Under the pieces are notes generated by a model. The model was not told the origin of the DNA, made no database searches, and saw nothing but the letters and a program-made list of their open reading frames with translations. The position numbers and the translations under genes are program-made. From positions 1-18,780 of the forward strand of contig JBBRMQ010000064.1 in assembly GCA_038230775.1 (NCBI GenBank): DNA of 18,780 nt, read 5' to 3'. Positions 7,944 to 15,300 of the stretch are shown here, piece by piece. Source of the stretch: JBBRMQ01 sp038230775 (lineage in GTDB: Bacteria > Acidobacteriota > Thermoanaerobaculia > Gp7-AA8). The first letter of the stretch is position 1; every line of letters starts with the position of its first letter.

Positions 7944-9667
7944 GGTCGTCCGAGCGAACCATTTTCTGGGGAGTCGCGTTTCTATGCGCGCTCTCACGTT
8001 TCGCCGCGCGCGCCCGCTCGCTCTGGGACTGGGACGAAGCCCTCTTCTGCCTCGGCATGCGCTCGTACGACGTGGCGCAGCATCATCCGCACCCTCCCGG
8101 TTTTCCCGCATACATTGCACTCGGCCGCCTCGTCCGTCTCTTCGTTCGCGATGACTTCCGCTCGCTGCAGGCCATCAACCTCGCTGCCGGCATGCTGCTG
8201 TTTCCCGCCGTCTACATGCTCGCGCGCGCGATGGGAGTCCGTTTCTCGACGTCGATCATCGCCGGCGCGTTGTGCGCTTTCTTTCCGAACGTGTGGTTCT
8301 ACGGAGGAACGGCGTTCAGCGACGTTCCTTCGATCACGCTCGTGGTCTTTGCGGCGGCGTTGCTCTTCCGAGGCGAGCGCGATGCCGAGGAGTATCTCGG
8401 AGGCGTGTTTCTGCTGGCGATCGCGATGGCCATCCGGCCGCAGAACGCACTCGTCGGAGCTTTTCCGTTTTTTCTTGCGACGCGCAAACGATCGCCGCGT
8501 GATGTTGCGTTCGCAGCGCTGATCGGCGTCATCGTCGTCGGGCTCGCGTTCGGCGGAGCCGCCGCCGCCACGGGCATCGACAACTACCGCAGCGCGGTGA
8601 AGGCGCACAGCGAGTACATCTCGGCTGTCGACTCGTTCCACAGTCCGCTGCGCCCCGCGTTGTGGCGTCTGATCGCGCTCTTCTTCGTCAAGCAGTACTC
8701 GTCGCCGGCGCTGAGCATGATCACGACGATCTTCGTCGTGATCTCGTTGATCAAGCGCGAGCGGCCGATCCTTTACAACGCACTGACGTTCGGCCCGGTC
8801 GCGGTTGCGGCGTGGCTCTTTCTCGACCGCTACAGCGTGAACCGTTTCTCGATCGGCTATTGCCCCATGTTCGCGATCTTCGCCGCCGACGGCATCTACC
8901 ACGCCGCAGCTGGTGTGAGGGCCGGCTTGAGCCGGCCTGACCGGCTGAAGCCGGTCCGCACACCGCAGATCGAGGTACTTCTCGGCCTGCTCCTCATCGC
9001 CGGCTTCATCGCCTACACGCTGCCCGCACTCACTCCCGTCCGCGAAGAAATCGCCCCATCCGTTCTGGCTGTCCAGACCGCGAAGACGCACTTCAATCCG
9101 GCCTCCGACGAGCTCTTCGTCGCCGCGGACATGCGGCCCTTCGTCGATTACTTCATGCCCGGAGTGAAGAACATTCGCGTCCTCGACGAGCGCACGTTGA
9201 TCCTTTCGAGAACCGCGAAGACGCCGCGTCTCATCGCCGAGGTCATTCCGACGACGCCCGCGGGGGATGTGTTCCGGCGGCAGAAGGGGAGGCTGTGGAA
9301 CATCTCGCGCCGCCACTATTTCGGCGCCGCCTACGCCACGATCACGCGCTTTGCCGGCTTTTCGACAGGTTGGTATCCGCCGGAGCGGCGTGACGGTGAC
9401 GAATGGCGCTGGATGGAGCAGCGATCGACGACGGTGCTTCCTTCTTCAAAGGGCGAGTCTCTGCTGCGTCTCGGCTTCACGGCCGATGGCCCGACGAAAG
9501 TGACGATCACGCTCAACGGGCAAGCGATCGACAGCTTCGATGCCGGCGGTGTGGTGCAGCGCGATTGGCACATCGCGCGGCCGAACGATGGCCCGAACAC
9601 TCTGGAGATCGTCACGGACCGCGATCGAGCGATTCACGTGCGCTTTCTTTCGTGGGCCACGTACTAG
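7940..9667 (+). CDS. GT39-like polytopic membrane glycosyltransferase (GT-C fold)
   Basis: This 575-residue membrane protein starts at GTG 7940, which overlaps the previous stop (GTGA). The N-terminal segment is followed by SLWDWDEALF (28-36), an acidic motif placed as in GT-C enzymes, and then HHPHPPGFPAYIALGRL, typical of the PMT/ArnT-like GT39 group that uses polyprenyl-phosphate sugars. Hydrophobic segments recur to ~360. The last ~200 residues have few hydrophobic stretches and end in a beta-rich, carbohydrate-binding-like domain (LRLGFTADGPTKVTITLNGQ). The acceptor and sugar are unknown. Residues 325-342 (GVRAGLSRPDRLKPVRTP) are encoded by a palindromic repeat element inserted in frame between two membrane segments. 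Clustering with fatty-acid genes may reflect lipid-linked sugar metabolism or simply a shared transcript. The family call is by motif and topology only. Confidence 0.72.
   Translation: MRSSERTIFWGVAFLCALSRFAARARSLWDWDEALFCLGMRSYDVAQHHPHPPGFPAYIALGRLVRLFVRDDFRSLQAINLAAGMLLFPAVYMLARAMGVRFSTSIIAGALCAFFPNVWFYGGTAFSDVPSITLVVFAAALLFRGERDAEEYLGGVFLLAIAMAIRPQNALVGAFPFFLATRKRSPRDVAFAALIGVIVVGLAFGGAAAATGIDNYRSAVKAHSEYISAVDSFHSPLRPALWRLIALFFVKQYSSPALSMITTIFVVISLIKRERPILYNALTFGPVAVAAWLFLDRYSVNRFSIGYCPMFAIFAADGIYHAAAGVRAGLSRPDRLKPVRTPQIEVLLGLLLIAGFIAYTLPALTPVREEIAPSVLAVQTAKTHFNPASDELFVAADMRPFVDYFMPGVKNIRVLDERTLILSRTAKTPRLIAEVIPTTPAGDVFRRQKGRLWNISRRHYFGAAYATITRFAGFSTGWYPPERRDGDEWRWMEQRSTTVLPSSKGESLLRLGFTADGPTKVTITLNGQAIDSFDAGGVVQRDWHIARPNDGPNTLEIVTDRDRAIHVRFLSWATY
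8913..8963 (+). repeat. REP-like palindromic element inside the glycosyltransferase gene
   Basis: This 51-bp imperfect palindrome starts gtgtgagggccggcttgagc and ends ctgaagccggtccgcacac. It is a close relative of the intergenic element at 12181-12245. Its length is 17 codons, and it keeps the reading frame while adding a charged, proline-containing loop. Confidence 0.8.
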
Positions 9668-9670
9668 AAT
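9665..9670 (+). promoter_or_regulatory. Candidate -10 element of the metalloprotease gene
   Basis: TAGAAT overlaps the glycosyltransferase TAG stop and ends 8 nt before the metalloprotease ATG, with no Shine-Dalgarno sequence in between. A similar TAGAAT precedes the glutamate dehydrogenase gene. It may be an internal promoter giving a leaderless message. No good -35 is seen. Confidence 0.25.
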
Positions 9671-9678
9671 CGCGCGCG

Positions 9679-12099
9679 ATGCGAAACGCCGCGCTCTTCC
9701 TGATCGCTCTTTCCGCCGCCGCTCAGACTGCTACACCGCCTCCTCCGCCCACGCCGCAGCCAGCAACCATCGAATCGAAAACGGCGAAGCTGCAGAAGCT
9801 CGACGGTTTCATCCCGCTCTACTGGGACGTGGAGAACGGCAAGCTGCTGATGCAAATCAGCCGATTCGGGGACGAGCTCATCTACTACACGTCGCTGCCC
9901 GCGGGATTGGGATCGAATCCGATCGGACTCGATCGCGGCCAGACCGGCGAGTCGATCATCGTCGAGTTCGAGCGCATCGGACCGAGGGTGCTGATGGTCG
10001 CGCCGAATTATCGCTTCCGTGCGCTCACGCAGGACGCGAACGAACAGCGCGCCGTCAGCGAGAGTTTCGCGCGCTCGGTAATCGCGTCGTTCAAGGTCGA
10101 CGGGACCGACGGCAACTCCGTTCTCGTCGATGCCACGGATTTCTTCCTGAGCGATGTTCACCGGGTCGCGCAACGCATCAAGGCCGCGCAGCAGGGCTCG
10201 TACACGCTCGATCGCAATCGAAGCGCGATCTATCTGCCGCGCACGAAGTCTTTTCCTCGCAACACGGAAATCGAGACGATCCTCACCTTCGCCACGACGG
10301 AGCGTCCGGGCAACTTCGTCTCCGGCGTCACGCCGGTCGCAGACTCGGTCACCGTGCGCGAGCATCACTCTCTCGTGGCGCTGCCGGAGCCGGGCTACAC
10401 ACCGCGCCGTACCGATCCGCGCGTCGGCGTCTTCGGCGTCGACTTCTTTGACTACGCGTCGCCGTTCACCGACCCGATCGACAAGCACTGGGTCGTGCGT
10501 CATCGTCTGCAGAAGAAAGATCCTGGCGCCGCGGTCTCCGATCCGGTGAAGCCGATCGTCTACTACGTCGACAACGCGGCGCCCGAGCCGATCCGCAGCG
10601 CGCTCATCGAGGGCGCGTCGTGGTGGAGCCAGGCCTTCGAGGCCGCCGGCTTTCGCAACGCGTTCCAGGTGAAGGTGCTCCCCGCCGACGCCGATCCGAT
10701 GGACGCCCGCTACAACATGATCAACTGGGTTCACCGCGCGCAACGCGGATGGTCGTACGGCGGCGCGGTCATCGATCCGCGCACCGGCGAGATCATCAAA
10801 GGAAACGTGACCCTCGGATCGTTGCGCATCCGTCAGGACGTGATGATCGCGCGGGGCCTCACGCAGTATTCGAATCCGCCGAGCGAGGCCGACGAGATGG
10901 CGCTCGCGCGCATCCGTCAGCTCTCGGCGCACGAGACCGGTCACACGCTCGGCCTCGGCCACAACATGGCGGCATCGAGTTATGGACGCGCGTCGGTGAT
11001 GGATTATCCGTCGCCCTACGTCACGATCGGCGTGGACGGCAAGCTCTCGCTCGCCGACGCGTACACCAAAGGCATCGGGTCGTACGACAAATGGGCGATC
11101 CGTTATGCCTACGCCCAATTCGCGCCGGGAGCGAACGAAGATCAGGAGCTCAACAAGATCATTCGGCAGGCGCCGCTGTACATCACCGATCCCGAGTCGC
11201 GGCCGGTGAGTGCGGCGCATCCGCAGGCATCCGTGTGGGACATCCCGGGCAATCCGGGGGCGATGCTGAAGCACGAGATGGAAGTGCGCAGGATCGCACT
11301 GTCGAAGTTCGGCCTGAACAACATCGCTGTCGGAACGCCGCTCGCGAATCTGGAAGAGATGCTTGTCCCGCTGTTCCTCCATCATCGCTACCAGCTCGAA
11401 GCGGCGGCGAAGTCGATCGGCGGTCTGGATTACACGTATTCGGTGAAGGAAAGCGACGGCGTCGTTCCGCAGCCCACGCGCAGGATTTTGCCGGCCGCGC
11501 AACAACGCGAGGCGCTGATGACCGTCCTGTCGACGCTTGACGCGTCTTTCCTCGAGGTGCCGCAGCGCATCGTCGATCTCATCCCGCCGCGCGGCGACGT
11601 CGACATCACCAGCAACACCGAGATCTTCGAACATCACACCACGCCGGCTTTCGATCCGCTCGACGCTGCGCGCGCATCGGCAGACATCACCCTTCTGGCG
11701 CTTCTCGATCCGCGGCGCGCGGCGCGCATGGATCGTTTTCACGCCGAAACCGCCGCGAATCCGGCGTTTAACGACGTGCTCAACGGAATCATCATTGTTG
11801 CGACGCGCCCGGAAACGGGCGTCCACGCGGCGATCACGCGTGCCACGGCGCGTCTCTTTGTGACCCGCACGATGGAGCTCGCCAACAATCGCGACGCCGA
11901 CGCGCAGGTGCGAGCCGAGGCGAGCGAGGGTTTGCGCAGACTCTCGGGCAAACTTGCCGTTGCCGCGACCGATCCCGCCGAGGTCGCTCATCGCCACGCG
12001 CTGCGCGATGACATCGAACGTTTCCTCGCCCGGCCGGATCAGCCGAGAACGCCGGCGAAGACACCCGAGGTATCGCCGGGGCCGCCAATCGGGGACTAG
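9679..12099 (+). CDS. Secreted zinc-dependent metalloprotease (metzincin-like, DUF5117/DUF4953 type)
   Basis: This is an 806-residue secreted protease. I chose the ATG at 9679 because it gives a short Sec-type signal peptide (MRNAALFLIALSAAA, cleavage probably before Q16) and lies 11 nt after the preceding stop; the frame continues upstream, but that part overlaps the glycosyltransferase gene. A proline-rich linker (TPPPPPTPQP) follows. The zinc site is the extended HETGHTLGLGH at 418-428, giving H418, H422 and H428 as ligands and E419 as the catalytic base. A Met-turn follows (SVMDYP, M441). This arrangement and the N-terminal layout match the large zinc-dependent metalloproteases annotated with DUF5118/DUF5117/DUF4953 (from memory). 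After the protease core, a ~350-residue mainly helical C-terminal part carries no motif I recognise. It probably acts in the periplasm or outside the cell. All catalytic residues are present. Confidence 0.9.
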   Translation: MRNAALFLIALSAAAQTATPPPPPTPQPATIESKTAKLQKLDGFIPLYWDVENGKLLMQISRFGDELIYYTSLPAGLGSNPIGLDRGQTGESIIVEFERIGPRVLMVAPNYRFRALTQDANEQRAVSESFARSVIASFKVDGTDGNSVLVDATDFFLSDVHRVAQRIKAAQQGSYTLDRNRSAIYLPRTKSFPRNTEIETILTFATTERPGNFVSGVTPVADSVTVREHHSLVALPEPGYTPRRTDPRVGVFGVDFFDYASPFTDPIDKHWVVRHRLQKKDPGAAVSDPVKPIVYYVDNAAPEPIRSALIEGASWWSQAFEAAGFRNAFQVKVLPADADPMDARYNMINWVHRAQRGWSYGGAVIDPRTGEIIKGNVTLGSLRIRQDVMIARGLTQYSNPPSEADEMALARIRQLSAHETGHTLGLGHNMAASSYGRASVMDYPSPYVTIGVDGKLSLADAYTKGIGSYDKWAIRYAYAQFAPGANEDQELNKIIRQAPLYITDPESRPVSAAHPQASVWDIPGNPGAMLKHEMEVRRIALSKFGLNNIAVGTPLANLEEMLVPLFLHHRYQLEAAAKSIGGLDYTYSVKESDGVVPQPTRRILPAAQQREALMTVLSTLDASFLEVPQRIVDLIPPRGDVDITSNTEIFEHHTTPAFDPLDAARASADITLLALLDPRRAARMDRFHAETAANPAFNDVLNGIIIVATRPETGVHAAITRATARLFVTRTMELANNRDADAQVRAEASEGLRRLSGKLAVAATDPAEVAHRHALRDDIERFLARPDQPRTPAKTPEVSPGPPIGD

Positions 12100-12119
12100 C
12101 GAGATGGGAGTGTGGCCTC

Positions 12120-12186
12120 GAGTGTTGCATCTGAGTGTTGCATCTGAGTGTTGCCTGTCTGAGTTGCTTCTGTGTGTTGCTTCTGT
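12120..12186 (+). repeat. Five degenerate ~13-bp tandem repeats
   Basis: The units are gagtgttgcatct (12120-12132 and an exact copy at 12133-12145), a 15-nt variant gagtgttgcctgtct (12146-12160), gagttgcttctgt (12161-12173) and gtgttgcttctgt (12174-12186). They begin 20 nt after the metalloprotease stop. The last unit runs into the left arm of the 30-bp inverted repeat. Confidence 0.85.
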
Positions 12187-12245
12187 GTGAGGACCGGCTT
12201 CAGCCGGTCAGGCTGTGACCGGCTGAAGCCGGTCCTCACACAGAA
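12181..12245 (+). repeat. Perfect 30-bp inverted repeat (REP-like hairpin)
   Basis: The arms 12181-12210 and 12216-12245 are exact reverse complements around the loop ggctg. Each arm also holds its own small palindrome, accggcttcagccggt. The element lies between two + strand genes and has no T-run, so it is more likely a mobile REP/MITE-like element than a plain terminator, although it could block 3' exonucleases. A partial degenerate copy of the right arm follows at 12262-12280. Confidence 0.9.
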
Positions 12246-12261
12246 CCCTGACCCTCCACAA

Positions 12262-12280
12262 GCTCTAAGCCGGTCCACAC
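12262..12280 (+). repeat. Degenerate fragment of the REP-like arm
   Basis: The sequence gctctaagccggtccacac resembles the right arm of the adjacent element (ctgaagccggtcctcacac) with a few changes. It is probably a decayed copy. Confidence 0.45.
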
Positions 12281-12329
12281 GAAGAACCCCCGCCCAGACG
12301 ACGACCACGTGAGGCGACACTCCCGTTGA

Positions 12330-12335
12330 TAGAAT
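12330..12335 (+). promoter_or_regulatory. Candidate -10 element of the glutamate dehydrogenase gene
   Basis: TAGAAT ends 13 nt before the ATG at 12349. The leader would be only a few bases, and no Shine-Dalgarno sequence is visible. No clear -35 is present, so this is tentative. Confidence 0.3.
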
Positions 12336-12348
12336 CCACGCCCGCAAG

Positions 12349-15300
12349 ATGACGCTCTCAGCAGAAGATCGAAAAGCAGACCTCGTCAACCGGCTCGCCG
12401 CTGAAGCGCGTAATCGTGCCGGCGAAAGTGGCGAGCAGTTCGTCCGCCGCTACTTCGCGCTCGTTGCGCCGGACGACATCATCTACACCTCGTTCGACAC
12501 TCTCCTCGGCGGCGCGCTGTCGCTGTGGGAGTTCGGTGCGGAGCGAAAACCGGGCGCGCCCAGGATTCGCGTATTCAATCCGACGTCGTGGGCGATCGAG
12601 CACACGGTGATCGAAGTGGTCAACGACGACATGCCGTTCCTCGTCGATTCGGTCAGCGCCGAGATCAACCGCCGCGATCGCAAGATCCATCTCCTGTTGC
12701 ATCCCGTGGTTCGCGTGCGGCGCGACGACACGGGGCGCCGCACGGATCTCGACTCCACGAAAGGCGCGCAGTCCGACGCAATCACCGAGTCGTACATGCA
12801 CATCGAAGTCGATCAGGAGACCGAGGAGAGCGAGCTTGTCGCACTGCAAAAGGCCATTCGCGACGTCCTCGATCAGGTCCGCCTCTCGGTCGCCGACTGG
12901 CGTGCGATGCGCGCGCGGCTGACGGACAACATCGCCGAGCTGGAAGGGAAGAAGCTGCCGATGCCACCCGAGGAGGTCGAGGAGGCGAAGGCATTTCTTC
13001 GCTGGCTCGATGACGGGAACTACATCTTCCTCGGCTACCGTCGCTACGGATTCGAGAGCCGCGGCGGAAGAGACTACCTGCCGGCAACCGCGGGGACCGG
13101 CCTCGGCATTCTGCGGGAGATGCGGCCGGAGTCCGTCGATCGCAGCAGTGAGCCGCTGAGCAAGGAGTTCAGCGAGTACGCCCGCACCAAAGACCTGCTG
13201 ATCATCACCAAGGCGAACAATCGCAGCGCGATTCATCGCGCCGTTCCGATGGACCGCGTCGGCATCAAACGCTACGACGACAAGGGCGACCTCATCGGCG
13301 AGGATCGTTTCCTCGGCCTCTTCACCTCGGCGGCGTACAACCGCAGCGTGCTCGAGATCCCGATGCTGCGCCTGAAGGCGCGGCGGACGATCGAGAAGGC
13401 CGGCTTCGATCCGCGCAGCCACAACGGGAAGGCGCTCGTCGAGATCCTGGAAACGTTTCCGCGGGACGAGTTTTTCCAGATCACGGATGCCGATCTATTC
13501 GAGATCGCGCGCGGCATTCTCTTCCTGCAGGAGCGGCATCGCGTCGCGCTGTTCGTGCGGAAGGATGTGTTCGAGCGCTTCGTGTCGTGCTTCGTCTTCG
13601 TCCCGCGCGATCGCTACACTCTGGATTTCAAGGAGCGCGCGCGACAGATTCTCGAAGAAGCGTTCGAGGGCCGCGATACGGCGATCTACGACCATGTGAC
13701 CGATTCACCGCTGGCGCGCGGACTGTTCATCGTCCGCACGGTCCCCGGCAAGATTCCCGACGTCGACGTCAAGCGCGTCGAGGCTTATCTCGCGGAGGCG
13801 GCGCGAACCTGGGGCGATCGGCTTCTCGATGCCGTGATCCAGCAGAAGGGCGAAGAGGGCGGCATCGATCTGCACCGCCGCTACAAGAAAGCCTTCCCGA
13901 TGGCGTACGCCGAGCGGTTCACAGCCGAAGCCGCGTTGTACGACGTCGAGCACGTCGAAGAAGTGCTTCGCACGGGCGACATCGTCGTCGATCTCTATCG
14001 CCATCGCGGCCAGGATCAGCGGCAGTTTCACTTCAAGATCATTCACGGCGGAGCGCCGGTGCCGTTGTCGGACATCATGCCGCGCCTGGAGAACATGGGC
14101 GTGAAGGTGCAGTCCGAGGTGCCGTACGAGGTGCAGCCGCACGGCAGCGCGCAGGCGGTGCGCATCCGCGACTTCAGCCTCTCGGGTCAGGGCATGCAGG
14201 ACGACCTGATGCCCGTGAAGCAGAAGTTTCAGGAGACGTTCATCCGCGTCTGGAATCACGAGGCGGAGAACGACGGCTTCAACCGGCTGGTGTTAGGCGC
14301 GGAGCTCGACTGGCATCAGGTCGTCGTGCTGCGCGCGTACTGCAAGTACATCCGGCAGATCGGCGTGGCGCTCAGCGAGTCCTACATCCAGCAGACGCTC
14401 GCCAATCATCCGGCGATCACGCGCATGCTCACGCAGTTGTTCGAGAACAACTTCGACCCGTCGCTCGGTTCCGCGACGCGCATGAGCGGGCGACATGCGG
14501 CCGGCCTCGGCATCCGGTCGCAGATCGAGGACGCGCTCAACTCCGTCACGAATCCGGACGAGGATCGCATCCTGCGTCTCTACGTCACGCTCATCGAGGC
14601 TACGTTACGCACGAATTACTACCAAAGCGAGCAGCGAGCAGCGAGCAGCGAGCAGGAGCCAGCCGCTCGCCACAACTATCTTTCGTTCAAATTGGATTCG
14701 CAGCAGATCGCGGAGCTGCCGTTGCCGCGTCCGTCGTACGAGATCTTCGTCTACTCGCCGACGATGGAAGGCATTCACCTGCGCGTCGGAAAGGTCGCGC
14801 GCGGCGGCATTCGCTGGTCCGATCGCCGTGAGGACTTCCGCACCGAGATTCTCGGCCTCATGAAAGCGCAGAACGTGAAGAACGTCGTCATCGTGCCGAT
14901 GGGCTCGAAGGGCGGCTTCGTGGTGAAGAATCCGTCGGCCGACCGCGCGACGTTCCAGAAGGAAGGCGTCGAGGCGTACAAGACACTGCTGCGCGGAATG
15001 CTCGACATCACCGACAACCTGCGCGGGCCGGAGGTCGTGCCGCCGCGCGAGGTGGCGCGGCGCGACGTCGATGACCCGTATCTCGTCGTCGCGGCGGACA
15101 AGGGTACGGCGACGTTCTCCGATATCGCCAACGGCATCAGCATGAATTACGGGTTCTGGCTCGGCGATGCGTTCGCATCCGGCGGCAGCGCGGGATACGA
15201 CCACAAGGCCATGGGCATCACGGCGAAGGGTGGATGGGAGGCCGTCAAGCGGCATTTCCGCGAGCTCGGTGTCGACATCCAGCGCGCGGACTTCACGGTC

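Noticed and set aside
7994..9316. A 440-codon - strand frame opposite the glycosyltransferase
   Set aside because: It is charged low-complexity sequence with no hydrophobic pattern, while the + strand has membrane segments and GT-C motifs.
9403..9678. An N-terminal extension of the metalloprotease
   Set aside because: It overlaps the glycosyltransferase gene in another frame and would bury the signal peptide that begins at the ATG at 9679.
9664..11997. A 777-codon open frame on the - strand opposite the metalloprotease
   Set aside because: It has the same shadow composition and no motif, and the + strand carries an intact zinc site and signal peptide.
12120..12245. Repeats that might be a CRISPR array
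   Set aside because: The units are contiguous ~13-bp tandem copies without spacers, followed by a single palindrome, and no cas gene is present.
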